A stretch of DNA of 64,000 nt from Deltaproteobacteria bacterium (GCA_007130885.1 SLRQ01000072.1:1-64000); one strand, 5' to 3'. Positions 41,594 through 50,899 are shown, counted from the first letter of the stretch. Made by a program: numbers and translations. The notes: generated from the letters alone by a model not told the origin.

Positions 41594-44500
41594 TTACGAG
41601 GGCCGATCCATCCCGCCTGGCTGCGTCGCGGTCGTCTCGTTGAGCCAAATCTCTTCCGCCCGGAGCGCCGGGGCCATGGAGTAGAGCCTTAGGCCGCCGA
41701 TGTTACGCCTGGCGATGGCATTCAGCCTTTCGTAGTACAGAGGCACGAGCGGAGGATCCTCACGCAGTATTTCCTCGGCCTTTTGATACAACTGCGTTCG
41801 CAGGTCGGGGTCGATCGTGCGCCTGGCCTGGTCCGTGACGGCGTCCAGCTCCGCGTTGAGGTAGCCTATGTTGAACAGCGTCTGGGCGCTGCTGTTGCAG
41901 TGGGCGTAAAGGAAGTTGTCGGCATCCGGGTAGTCGGCCACCCAGCGGGTTCGCAGTATGTCGAAACGGCCTTCCCGCAGGCGCTCGTAGTAATCGTTGG
42001 CTGAAACCGGAACTTCTCTTATTTTTACTCCCGCTTGCTCTAGAGGGGCCAGCAGCCGTCTGGTGCTGGAGAGCCAGCGGTGGTCGCGGTGATCCTCAAA
42101 GAGCCAGGTGAGCTCCAGATCGCCAACGCCCGCACTTTTCAATTCCTTGCCGGCGGCCTCGGGATTGAGAGAGCGCGGCTTGAGACGCGGGTGATGACCG
42201 GGCAGGCCTGGTGGAGTCAGGCAAGGTGCCTGCTCGGCTCCTCTGCCGATCTCGTCTTCCAGAAAAGCGGGAACGTCTAGGGATCGGGCGAGCGCGGTTC
42301 GAACGTCGGGTCGGTTGAGCGGCGCTCGCCGGGAGTTGAACATGAGCATGTTGGTGGCGACCAACTCTCGTTGATACAGCACCAGGTCCTGCGGAAGCAG
42401 GCTCGGGTTTCGTTCGTAGTGGGATGGTGCTCCGAGTATCAAGTCGAGCTTGCCTTCAGCGATCTCCCGTACCATCTCCTCGCCGTCCGCGTATCCAGCT
42501 CGGATTTCCAACCGATCGAGGTGAATCGAAGAGGACTGATAGGCTCCTTCGTGACGCTCCAGCACCAACCGGTCGGAGGTTGCCTCCTGCAGGCGGAACG
42601 GCCCTGTTCCCACGGGACGGCCGTCGACCGGCCAGCCGATGAAGCAGATGGGAGAGGCCAGCACGGAGAGGAAGAAGGAGCGGGGCTGGCGCAGCCTGAC
42701 TTCCAGGACGTGGGAGCTGGTTGCTCTTATGCCCTGAACATCGGAGGTCTGCCCCGCCTGGTAAGTGTCGGCTCCCTCCACGCAGGCGAAAAACCATCCC
42801 CATGTGGACGGTGTCCCCGGCTCGAGGTGCCGTTCCAGGGCTCGCTTGGCGGCGCGAGCGTCGAAAGGACTGCCGTCGTGGAAGGTAACTCCTCGGCGCA
42901 GCTTGAACACGTACGTTTGTCCGCCGTCGTCAACGCGCCACGACTCGGCGAGATCGGGAACCACCTCCGCGTTTTCGCCGGTTTGTACTAGGCCATCGAA
43001 GATCATGCCCGCCACCGTTATGACATCGAAGCGGGATGTGTGGATCGGGTCCAGACCATGGGAGGAGCCGATGATGTCCGGTTGGGTCATGCCGATGCGT
43101 AAGGTGCCGCCGCGCTGCGCGGCCGGCATCTTGAACCGGCCAAGCTCCGTGTCCATGGCGCCGGCGGCGCGGGATAGCTGCTGCACGGTGCGGGACAGGT
43201 CGTCCGCTACACGGATGAGCTTGGTCGCATCGGACTCCACTCCGGTTACAGCGGTGCTCACCTGCACGTTTGCTTCTCGGAGTATATCGTGGGCGTCGCG
43301 TACGGCGTCCACTCCCTCCCGCAGGCGGAGCATGGCTTCGATGGCGGCATTGCCGCTGGCCGACTGATCCCTAGCGGCCTTGCGGGCCTCGTCCGTCAGC
43401 ATTGTCATCTGCTGTGTTCGTTCAACGACTCCTCTGCCGACCTCCATCTGATTCGTGGCGGCTTGCGAAACTTCGTCAACCTGCGCCGCGACCAAACGAG
43501 AAGCCTTGGCCACGCGATCCCCTTCTCCTTGAAGCTTCGTGGTTTCTCCAACGGTGGTCTCGACCGCGCTGAACGTACGTGAGACGGTAGTTCGGATTTC
43601 CTCCAGGGCCTCGGAGGCTTTCTGGCCGAGAGACAAACCGGAGGTTGCTTGAGAGCGACCCTCGCTCATTACGGCTACCGCCTGCGATACGTCGTGACGA
43701 ACATTCTCGACCAGCGCGCCTATCTCCCTGGTCGATACGCTCGTTCGCTCGGCCAGGTCGCGAATCTCATCAGCCACGACGGCGAAGCCTTTGCCGTGCT
43801 CGCCGGCCTGCGCCGCAAGAATCGCGGCGTTTAGAGCCAGCAGGTTGGTCTGCTCGGCGATGTCTTCGATGACGTCGACGATACGGCCGATCGCGGTGGA
43901 ACGGTCGCCCAGTGAGTCGACGATCCCCGCCGCTCGTTGTACGGTGCTGTCAATGGTGTGAAGGCCTTGTACGGCATCAGCTACCAGCGAGTAGCCCTTG
44001 TTGGCGCGCTCTGTAACATCTTGCGCGTACCTCCCCGTTTCCTCGGCGCGCTCTCTCACGGACTCGATGCCGAGAGCGACCTTTCGCACGAACGCGTCCG
44101 TTTCCTCGGCGAAGCCCGCTAGGCTGCGTCCGCTATCCGAGAACTCGGCCATGGACTTACCCATCTCCTCCATTGCCGAGCGGGTGTGAGTAACGAAGTC
44201 GAACAGGGTGTCAAGCGCGCCGTCGACGGCTTCGATCGATCCGGACATCTCCTGCAGAGCGTCCACGGCTTCTTGGGACAGTGTTCCAAGCTGGTCCACC
44301 GCACCGCTGCTGCGGTGAAGCGCCGAGCCAATACTCTCGACCTCCTCCAGGCTGCGGTGGGCGGCATCCGACTGCCTTCGCGCGGCGCGCAGGAGCCGGC
44401 CGGTTCCCTCTCCGATGTCTCGGGATGCGCGGCTCAGGCCGGTGCCTGTCGTGTTCAACCTTTGAACCGCGGCGCGGAGACCATGGACCAGGTCCGCGAG

Positions 44501-44746
44501 AGCGGGCGTTTGCGCGTCGACTGTGAGGTCTCCGGATGCAATGCGTGAGAGTTGCTCGCGGGCGCTGTCCGAGCCGGGACGCTCACGCCGAGAAAGGGCC
44601 GAGACGGCCGCGCCGGCCATCGATCCTCCCGCGAGAGCCACGAACGAAGCAAGAAGCGATGACTGAGCGGCGCCCGCGATCAGCACGCCCACCAACCCGG
44701 CGATAGCACCGGTGATTGCACAGGGAAGGATCGTAGATCTTTGCAT
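41594..44746 (-). CDS. Chemoreceptor (MCP) fused to an oligopeptide-binding (SBP_bac_5) domain
   Basis: A 1050-aa chimera. Two adjacent N-terminal hydrophobic helices (about 6-26 and 29-51) are joined by a very short loop. A long coiled-coil signalling domain follows, with the tip 'DIAEQTNLLALNAAILAAQ' near 295-315 and 'GKGFAVVADEIRDLAERT'. From about residue 545 there is a complete ABC-type peptide-binding domain: 'GGTLRIGMTQPDI', 'AESWRVDDGGQTYVFKLRRG', 'TFHDGSPFDA', 'VGTGPFRL' and 'PLVPLYYE'. The usual chemoreceptor sensor lies outside the membrane between TM1 and TM2; here almost nothing does, and the binding domain follows the cytoplasmic part. The tip also lacks two conserved residues (Leu for Glu, Gln for Arg in the 'AAIEAARAGE' site). 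ATG at MQRST is preferred over an upstream TTG. Confidence 0.88.
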   Translation of the reverse strand: MQRSTILPCAITGAIAGLVGVLIAGAAQSSLLASFVALAGGSMAGAAVSALSRRERPGSDSAREQLSRIASGDLTVDAQTPALADLVHGLRAAVQRLNTTGTGLSRASRDIGEGTGRLLRAARRQSDAAHRSLEEVESIGSALHRSSGAVDQLGTLSQEAVDALQEMSGSIEAVDGALDTLFDFVTHTRSAMEEMGKSMAEFSDSGRSLAGFAEETDAFVRKVALGIESVRERAEETGRYAQDVTERANKGYSLVADAVQGLHTIDSTVQRAAGIVDSLGDRSTAIGRIVDVIEDIAEQTNLLALNAAILAAQAGEHGKGFAVVADEIRDLAERTSVSTREIGALVENVRHDVSQAVAVMSEGRSQATSGLSLGQKASEALEEIRTTVSRTFSAVETTVGETTKLQGEGDRVAKASRLVAAQVDEVSQAATNQMEVGRGVVERTQQMTMLTDEARKAARDQSASGNAAIEAMLRLREGVDAVRDAHDILREANVQVSTAVTGVESDATKLIRVADDLSRTVQQLSRAAGAMDTELGRFKMPAAQRGGTLRIGMTQPDIIGSSHGLDPIHTSRFDVITVAGMIFDGLVQTGENAEVVPDLAESWRVDDGGQTYVFKLRRGVTFHDGSPFDARAAKRALERHLEPGTPSTWGWFFACVEGADTYQAGQTSDVQGIRATSSHVLEVRLRQPRSFFLSVLASPICFIGWPVDGRPVGTGPFRLQEATSDRLVLERHEGAYQSSSIHLDRLEIRAGYADGEEMVREIAEGKLDLILGAPSHYERNPSLLPQDLVLYQRELVATNMLMFNSRRAPLNRPDVRTALARSLDVPAFLEDEIGRGAEQAPCLTPPGLPGHHPRLKPRSLNPEAAGKELKSAGVGDLELTWLFEDHRDHRWLSSTRRLLAPLEQAGVKIREVPVSANDYYERLREGRFDILRTRWVADYPDADNFLYAHCNSSAQTLFNIGYLNAELDAVTDQARRTIDPDLRTQLYQKAEEILREDPPLVPLYYERLNAIARRNIGGLRLYSMAPALRAEEIWLNETTATQPGGMDRPS

Positions 44747-44819
44747 GATGTGGCGATTAGCATACTCGCACAAACTCGACCTGGCGTCGCGCCGACAGGT
44801 CGATATGCGAGCGAAATAA

Positions 44820-45650
44820 TCAGTAACTCGCTGCTTTGGAGCGTAGCATCTCCAGCTCCTCGGCGCCTACGAAACACACGCCGAGGTCCGCGCCTTCGCC
44901 CGGTCCGTGGAAGTCCGACCCGCCGGTTATAAGAAGGCCCATGGAGGCGGCCCAGCGCTTGACTCTAGTTACCGTACGCTTGTCGTGCGCCGGATGGTAT
45001 GCCTCCACGGCGTCAATGCCATCCAATGCCATGCTCTGTACGGCCTCTTTGGATAACAGGCCGGGTTTGCCTCCTGGATGAGCCAATGCAGCAACTCCGC
45101 CTGCCTCATGAATAACCTCACAGGCCTCGGAGACAGTGGGTCTTTCACGCGAAACATAGGCGGGTTTCCCTTCGCCGAGGAATCTATTGAAGGCTTCGTT
45201 CATTGAAGCAACGTGCCCGGCTCTTATGAGCGCACGGGCGAAGTGAGCCCTACCGATCATCTCTCCCCTCATCAAATCGTCTGTCTCCACGTCGTCCAAG
45301 GGCGCGCCCAGGTCCACCAGGCGCTTGATGACGCGGATGCTTGCTTCTTTCCGCGCCGCACGGGAGCACTCGAGTAGCGAGAGCAGCCGAGCATTGTCGA
45401 TGTCTATGAACAGACCGACTACATGAACATCCTTATTCACGTGGAGACATGAGATCTCCACTCCGGCAACGACCTCCACGTCGAGCCGCGATGCGGCATC
45501 TCGAGCGGCGGAGACTCCCGCGACCGTGTCGTGATCGGTGATGGCTACCACGTCAAGCTTTCGCGCGGCCGCCAGCTGGACCAGCGCGGCCGGGGGGAGC
45601 ACGCCATCGGAGGCATTGGTATGGCAGTGAAGATCCGCACGTGTTTGCAT
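44820..45650 (-). CDS. PHP-domain phosphoesterase (nucleoside bisphosphatase-like)
   Basis: A 276-aa protein of the PHP family. Metal ligands are visible in 'DLHCHTNASDG' at the start, 'AITDHDTVAG', 'VEISC' and 'GGSDFHGPG' near the end. The YciV/TrpH-type members hydrolyse 3',5'-nucleoside bisphosphates or trim short RNA, which is the best guess for the substrate. Length matches (about 280). It lies 74 bp upstream of the MCP fusion on the same strand and could be co-transcribed, without an obvious functional link. Confidence 0.87.
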   Translation of the reverse strand: MQTRADLHCHTNASDGVLPPAALVQLAAARKLDVVAITDHDTVAGVSAARDAASRLDVEVVAGVEISCLHVNKDVHVVGLFIDIDNARLLSLLECSRAARKEASIRVIKRLVDLGAPLDDVETDDLMRGEMIGRAHFARALIRAGHVASMNEAFNRFLGEGKPAYVSRERPTVSEACEVIHEAGGVAALAHPGGKPGLLSKEAVQSMALDGIDAVEAYHPAHDKRTVTRVKRWAASMGLLITGGSDFHGPGEGADLGVCFVGAEELEMLRSKAASY

Positions 45651-45826
45651 CGGAAGGTCGCCGATGCTACATCACCAGCACCTTACACACACGTCGGACT
45701 TTCGAACTGGCCTGTTCGTGGTCGGGTTATTCTCGGCGCTGTGATATCGAGGTAGGCAGGTTGGCAACGATTATGGCTGGGAGTGGGATGCCATGTTCGG
45801 CCATGCTGCTGGGACGCTAAGCAAAA

Positions 45827-47323
45827 ATGAGTGAAGAAAAACGCGATGCCAAGCAAACGGCGAACGGGGCGGCCGGCGGAGAGCAAGGCTTGCCGGAATC
45901 CGCTCGCTCCGACGACGACGCTGGTGTAGCGGCGGAGGACGAGGATCTCGCCCCGGATCGGGCCGTGAACATTGACGAACCGGACGAGGATTCTCCTCTT
46001 CCGCACCGCGACGAGTATCTGGATCCCGCTGAGCGAGCCAAGCTCGAGGAGGCATCGGAGGATCTTGCCCGTGAGGAGACGTCACCGGCCGGTAAGCCCG
46101 AGATTCCGCCATCCAGACTGGACTCGGATGCCACCAAGGTGATCTTCCGGCTGCGCCGCTTCGGTCACGATGCCTACCTGGTCGGTGGGTGCGTGCGGGA
46201 TCTTCTTCTGGGCCTTTGTCCGAAGGATTTCGATCTCGCATCATCCGCTCGTCCGGAGGAGATGAAAGCCGCCTTCACCAACTGCCGACTCATAGGCCGT
46301 CGGTTTCGCCTTGCCCATGTCTACTTTCGAGGTGGCAAGGTGATAGAGACCGCTACCTTTCGGAAAAACCCTCGTGAGGAGGAAGAGCACGAGGACTCCG
46401 AAGAGTCCGATCTCTTCATATCGGCGGACAATGTCTACGGCTCCGCCGAGGAAGATGCGCGGCGGCGGGATTTCACCATCAACGCCCTTTTTTACGACCC
46501 CGCCGCCGGGCGGGTGCTCGACTTCGTTGGCGGCCGCGATGACCTCGAGGCCGGGGTGGTTCGGACGGTTGGAGATCCGGCCGTTCGAATGCCGGAGGAT
46601 CCGGTGCGGATCTTGCGGGCGGTTCGATTCGCGGCGAAGCTCGGCTTCCACATTGACGAAGGCACCTGGTTTGCCATGAAAGCCCATGCGGCTGAAATTC
46701 CGCGTTGCCCCCCGGCGAGAATAACCGAGGAGATTTTTAGGCTTCTTCGGAGCGGGGCTTGCCGGGCCGCTTTCGTTCTTCTCCAGGAAATAGGGGCTTT
46801 GTCGGTAATCCTTCCTCCCGTGGCGAAGCACCTCGAAAGCTTCGGTCGCAAGGAGGAAGCACTTTTCTTCGCGCTGCTCGACGCAGTAGACGAGTGGATC
46901 CATGAGAAGGGCACTCCCCCCGATGACGCTGTCCTGCTGGCCGCTCTGCTGGCGCCCTTGTTCAGTTCGGACGGGCTCCCCGCTTCTAGAAGCGAGGATC
47001 TGGAGGCTCTCCTGAGCGAGTTGGTGCGTACAGCGCGCCTACCACGAAGAGTGGCCGAACGAGTGAGGCTCATCATCGGGGCTCAGCGCGTCTTTGCGGG
47101 TCAGCGAAAGCGGCGTGTTTCTTCGAGAAGATTTTTGCGCCAGGCTTACGTTTCTCACGCGATGGTCCTCTACGACATGCGCTTGAGGGCTTATGGCGGT
47201 GATTACGAGACGTATAAGCTTTGGACGCGTCGCCTGGATGAGCAGGGGACACCAGCCGATGGCCGGACGAGCGATGGCCGAAAGCGGCGTAAACGGCGCA
47301 AGGGCAGCCGGCGCAAGCGTTGA
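45827..47323 (+). CDS. Poly(A) polymerase / tRNA nucleotidyltransferase-like protein
   Basis: A 498-aa class II nucleotidyltransferase of the PcnB/CCA family. Its first 90 residues are acidic and unstructured. The catalytic region has 'YLVGGCVRDLLLGLCPKDFD' (GG...RD and DFD carboxylates), 'RRDFTINALFYDP', and 'RMPEDPVRILRAVRFAAKLG' in order. The helical C-terminus ends in a very basic tail (GRKRRKRRKGSRRKR). Long charged tails fit PcnB better than CCA-adding enzyme, but substrate cannot be proven. It may adenylate RNA 3' ends to promote decay. Confidence 0.85.
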   Translation: MSEEKRDAKQTANGAAGGEQGLPESARSDDDAGVAAEDEDLAPDRAVNIDEPDEDSPLPHRDEYLDPAERAKLEEASEDLAREETSPAGKPEIPPSRLDSDATKVIFRLRRFGHDAYLVGGCVRDLLLGLCPKDFDLASSARPEEMKAAFTNCRLIGRRFRLAHVYFRGGKVIETATFRKNPREEEEHEDSEESDLFISADNVYGSAEEDARRRDFTINALFYDPAAGRVLDFVGGRDDLEAGVVRTVGDPAVRMPEDPVRILRAVRFAAKLGFHIDEGTWFAMKAHAAEIPRCPPARITEEIFRLLRSGACRAAFVLLQEIGALSVILPPVAKHLESFGRKEEALFFALLDAVDEWIHEKGTPPDDAVLLAALLAPLFSSDGLPASRSEDLEALLSELVRTARLPRRVAERVRLIIGAQRVFAGQRKRRVSSRRFLRQAYVSHAMVLYDMRLRAYGGDYETYKLWTRRLDEQGTPADGRTSDGRKRRKRRKGSRRKR

Positions 47324-47371
47324 TCGCTCGAATACTTTTCCGTGGAGTAATCAGTTGCAAGAGTACGAGAC

Positions 47372-47938
47372 ATGGAAGCAGTAGTCATTCGAGAGATGGA
47401 GATAGAGGATTTGCCGGAGGTCTTTTCCCTTGGGGAGACCTACTTCACCGCCGAGGATTGGCCGAGCCTCTATCGCACGTGGGACGAGTATGAGCTGGTC
47501 ACCATGTTCGCCTATGACGGCGAGACTTGCCTGGTGGCCGAGGAGAACGATCGTATCGTGGGTTTCGTGCTGGGCACTCTCATCGAGAAACGTCGCAGCG
47601 CCTGGACCTATGGTTACCTGGTCTGGCTGTGCGTACAAACGGAGTATCGCCAGACGGGAGTGGCGAGGCGCCTCGTGGAACGGCTTACCGAGCTTTTCAT
47701 TCGGGACGGTGCGCGAATGATGATCGTGGATACCGATGCCGAAAATGATCCGGCGGTGGCTTTCTTCCGCAAGCAGGGCTTTGGAGATGAGAGGGAGCAC
47801 GTTTTTTTCAGTAAGAATCTTACCGGCCACCCGAAGTACAGAAGCAAGGTTGCCCGGCGGTCGCGCAGGGGCAAGAAGGTGAAGAAGACGCGAACAGTGG
47901 CGGCGCGCCAAGCCCTGAGTAATAGGGAAGGACGGTAG
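47372..47938 (+). CDS. GNAT-family acetyltransferase with a basic tail
   Basis: A 188-aa N-acetyltransferase. 'VVIREMEIEDLPEVFSLGE' starts the fold, the acetyl-CoA site is 'VQTEYRQTGVARRLVERL' (Q/R-x-x-G-x-A type), and 'DTDAENDPAVAFFRKQGF' is the typical later beta-strand/helix with F-x-K-x-GF. The last 30 residues are Lys/Arg-rich (RRSRRGKKVKKTR). It resembles RimI-like enzymes that act on protein N termini, but the substrate is unknown. The gene follows pcnB-like by 48 bp; both proteins end in a basic tail, which may indicate RNA or ribosome contact. Confidence 0.82.
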   Translation: MEAVVIREMEIEDLPEVFSLGETYFTAEDWPSLYRTWDEYELVTMFAYDGETCLVAEENDRIVGFVLGTLIEKRRSAWTYGYLVWLCVQTEYRQTGVARRLVERLTELFIRDGARMMIVDTDAENDPAVAFFRKQGFGDEREHVFFSKNLTGHPKYRSKVARRSRRGKKVKKTRTVAARQALSNREGR

Positions 47939-47978
47939 CGGGGCTTGCTAATCGTCCCCGGCGCCGGAAGGAGCGGAT

Positions 47979-49199
47979 GTGAAAGCCGAGCTCGAATCAG
48001 TTCTCCGGCACATGAATGTGGATCGGCTGGATGCGCTTCTCATGGACGCGGTGCGGCGCTACAGCCCCTCGCTGGCGGAAGAGCCGGCCACTGAAGTGTT
48101 CGAGGCCGCTCTTGACGGGGCGGGCGTGCCGAGCTGGCGGCAGCCGGTGGAAAGCGAGGAGACCACCGAGGACGACAGGGCGAGTGTGTCGGTCGTGGCG
48201 AAGGTGGCCGATCAGCCTCGAGGCGGGAGGGCTGGTGGCAAGGCGGCGCGACGTGCAAATCTAATAGTGCAGCTTGGTCCCGAGCCGGCTGCCTTGATGT
48301 GGGTAGGACACGTCGACACCATAGCTCTCAAGCATGACGAGGATCACAAGGTGCGAAAGGACGGCGACCTCGTGTACGGACTGGGAGCGGCCGACATGAA
48401 GGGGGGGTGCGCGGCCATGGTTGAGGCCGTCATTGCCGTGTCCGAGGCAAAGATACCGCTGAAGCGTGGAGTGAAAGTGGCGTTCGTGGTCGGTGAGGAG
48501 GAAATCGGAGATGGCTCCGAAGCAGTGGTCGAGGTTCTTGATTCCCCGCTGACCGTGGTCGGTGAGCCTACGGGGCTGATTCCTTGCATCGACCACTATG
48601 GGTATCTCGAGTATCGACTTACCTCGCTCGGTCGGCGGGCTCACGCCGCCCTTCCGGAGATAGGGGATAACGCCATTCATCTCATGCTGTCCTGGATCAC
48701 GGACATACTGCGGCAAGCGACGCGTTTGCCGGCCGGCGATCAGATGGCCGTGAGTCTTCGAGAGATTCGGGGAGGGACCGGGGTTTTCGTGACCGCCGAC
48801 CAGTGCGAGGCTTTGCTGGACGTACACCTTCCGCCGGGCTTGGACGGAGGCGTCATTGCCGGGATGATAGAAGAGGCCAAGGAAGCGCTGCCGCGGGGCG
48901 GCAGAGCGGACCTATCCTTCGAAGAGCTGTTTTGGGCGCCGGGTTACGCCACGCACCCGGGAGACCCGCGGCTGGCCCCGTTGGGCTCTGCATTTCAGGC
49001 CGAGGGTTTGACTTGGGAGCCCGGCACCTTCCGTTCGCACTCCGATGCCCCCACGCTGTACACCGCCGGTACGCTTCCCGTGATATGCGGGCCGGGTCGC
49101 TTGGAAGTGGCGCACACCCGTTTCGAGCATGTCTCACTGGATGAGGTCCACCGTGCCGCTAGGTTGTACGCAGCCATGATTTGCGCATCCTGCGTGTAA
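47979..49199 (+). CDS. M20-family zinc peptidase/deacylase
   Basis: A 406-aa cytoplasmic enzyme of the ArgE/DapE/CPG2 group. The metal sites are 'WVGHVDTIA' (His-Asp), 'GLGAADMKGGCAAMVEA' (second Asp), 'VVGEEEIGDGS' (catalytic and bridging Glu) and 'VGEPTG', and the last His lies in 'LEVAHTRFEH'. The dimer domain spans about 200-320. Such enzymes cleave acyl- or peptidyl-amino acids; the substrate cannot be named. The start is GTG at 47979 with GGAAGGAG 5 nt upstream, preferred over an out-of-frame ATG 2 nt earlier. Confidence 0.87.
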   Translation: MKAELESVLRHMNVDRLDALLMDAVRRYSPSLAEEPATEVFEAALDGAGVPSWRQPVESEETTEDDRASVSVVAKVADQPRGGRAGGKAARRANLIVQLGPEPAALMWVGHVDTIALKHDEDHKVRKDGDLVYGLGAADMKGGCAAMVEAVIAVSEAKIPLKRGVKVAFVVGEEEIGDGSEAVVEVLDSPLTVVGEPTGLIPCIDHYGYLEYRLTSLGRRAHAALPEIGDNAIHLMLSWITDILRQATRLPAGDQMAVSLREIRGGTGVFVTADQCEALLDVHLPPGLDGGVIAGMIEEAKEALPRGGRADLSFEELFWAPGYATHPGDPRLAPLGSAFQAEGLTWEPGTFRSHSDAPTLYTAGTLPVICGPGRLEVAHTRFEHVSLDEVHRAARLYAAMICASCV

Positions 49200-49249
49200 C
49201 CTTTCGTTTCGACGGGTTCGAAAGGCCGGATCAGCCCGCAAGACAGCCG

Positions 49250-49525
49250 TCAGGCCAGTGAGTTCTCGAGATAGTCCCGGACTTTGCTCTCGATCTTCGA
49301 TCTCAAAGGGCGCAGCATGAACCCAAGCTCGACCTGAACCCGCACCTCTTCCTCGGAGACTTCTATGCTTCCCTTGGCCCCCGTTCTTTCGAACCGGAGT
49401 CGATCACCGTCCCATAGGTAGCTGGCACCAATCTTCTCGCCGATGTCCTCCGCTATCTGCTCGGCTACCTGACGTGCCGCTTCCTTTCCCATGGAGTGGC
49501 TTCGCTTCTGGTCTATGTGAGCCAT
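49250..49525 (-). CDS. Polyhydroxyalkanoate-system (PHA_gran_rgn) family protein
   Basis: A 91-aa protein of the PHA granule-region family. It shows 'MAHIDQKRSHSMGKEAARQ' at the start, 'YLWDGDRLRFERTGAKGSI' in the middle, and 'VELGFMLRPLRSKIESKV' at the end, all in family order. Members are often coded near PHA synthase genes, but none are nearby. Its exact role is unknown. It lies 56 nt from the next minus-strand gene's end. Confidence 0.75.
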   Translation of the reverse strand: MAHIDQKRSHSMGKEAARQVAEQIAEDIGEKIGASYLWDGDRLRFERTGAKGSIEVSEEEVRVQVELGFMLRPLRSKIESKVRDYLENSLA

Positions 49526-49581
49526 GACGGTCCTAATAGCACAGGGTGAGCGTGTTCACTTCGGCAAAGTGACACAAAGCT

Positions 49582-50841
49582 TCAAGCTTCGCCGGCGTCA
49601 TCCAGGTCCTCTTCCTTCTCGAAGCCCAGGCGAAGCCCCTCATTCTCCGAGGCCAAATAGGAGTCATGGCGGCACAGCGCGGGGTCCGGAGAGAAACGTA
49701 TCTCCACGGTCCGGCCCGCCAGATCCCAGGCCCCCTCCACGCCGGGCGGCAGAGGTTCGTCGGTGTCCCACTGTCCAAGGGAGTGGGTAAGGACCTCGAT
49801 GCAGGTCGATAGGAGGTCGATTTCCTCGTGATTCGGCGGGGTGAGGCCTTCGGGCAGCAGAACGGCCGGGACCGCTACGATGTCGTTCACCCCGGTTGGC
49901 AGAAGATCGCGTGACGACGGCGGCAGGCTGAAGGCGGGCAGGAATGCTACCGTGAGCAGTCGCTTTGCCTGTGGCGCATCGCCGGGAGCAGTGCCGAGAA
50001 AGTCCTCTTCGTTCTCGTGGAGCATCAAGGTCCAGGGGCCGTCGAAGAGATACTCATCCGTCAGATCCAGGACCCCTTTTGGTATCCCCGCCTCTGGAGC
50101 CTCGAGATAGCCGGCGACCCCGGCCTCTTCGGGAAAGGCCTGGATGAGGCTGCCGGCCGCCTCCAGAAATCTAGCCACCGAGGATTCCGGGACTCCGAGG
50201 TCATCCGGGCTTCGAAGAGCTTCGAGTAGATCGGCAGCCACCGGCAGACGCGTCGAGTTTGCCTCCGAGAGGCGGTCGGCGATGTCCTCGTTTATCGTTC
50301 CGATATCAATGTGCTCGGGTGCCCATTCGCCGAGCCAGTCCACGGTTTCGGGTGCGGCATGGGGATCATCGAGCGCGCTTAGGCAAGCGTGGTAGCCGGT
50401 GTTCCCGCCACAGTCCTCCGGAGGAGCAGCCCTTTCCCCATCCAAGCATCGGGGGAGCGGCCCGTCGTCCCGCGGGCGGCTCTCCAACCGAACGATGTGT
50501 TCCCAGTGGTCGCCATAGTCGTACACGTAGGTGATGGACGAACCTTTTCTCGCCAGCACCTCGGCCACTGTTACCTCCTCCTCTTTCGGGAGGTCGGTAT
50601 CATGATGGTGGAAGTCCACGTCGCGTAGCTCGGGCAGTGCGAGCAGCCGTCGTGCCTTGCCCTTGCCTTGACGAAAGTCGTGGAGATGACAGTCGTCCCA
50701 ATCGAATGCCGCCTGAAGCACGAGATGAAGCTCGAAGAGACTCATCGCCGGCGGTACCAAGAGGCGGCGCCAGATGGGCGGAGTGATGCCGTCGAGATGT
50801 ACGTGCAGGCAGCAGGCTTGGGAGTCGTTGTGGGTGGTCAT
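49582..50841 (-). CDS. Plasmid pRiA4b ORF-3-like protein
   Basis: A 419-aa cytoplasmic protein. Its first 170 residues match the pRiA4b ORF-3 (IS1096 TnpR-like) domain: 'GITPPIWRRLLVPPAMSLFE', 'LVLQAAFDWDDCHLHDF', 'YDYGDHWEHIVRLE', 'CLDGERAAPPEDCGGNTGY'. The C-terminal 240 residues are an unassigned acidic region. The domain is widespread and its function unknown; despite the name there is no sign of transposition here. The ATG at MTTHND was taken because it starts just before the domain. Confidence 0.78.
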   Translation of the reverse strand: MTTHNDSQACCLHVHLDGITPPIWRRLLVPPAMSLFELHLVLQAAFDWDDCHLHDFRQGKGKARRLLALPELRDVDFHHHDTDLPKEEEVTVAEVLARKGSSITYVYDYGDHWEHIVRLESRPRDDGPLPRCLDGERAAPPEDCGGNTGYHACLSALDDPHAAPETVDWLGEWAPEHIDIGTINEDIADRLSEANSTRLPVAADLLEALRSPDDLGVPESSVARFLEAAGSLIQAFPEEAGVAGYLEAPEAGIPKGVLDLTDEYLFDGPWTLMLHENEEDFLGTAPGDAPQAKRLLTVAFLPAFSLPPSSRDLLPTGVNDIVAVPAVLLPEGLTPPNHEEIDLLSTCIEVLTHSLGQWDTDEPLPPGVEGAWDLAGRTVEIRFSPDPALCRHDSYLASENEGLRLGFEKEEDLDDAGEA

Positions 50842-50899
50842 GAGAATGGAGGTACCAGCCCGAGACGAACTCGTCCAGCCTGATCCGGCCTCATCGGAG

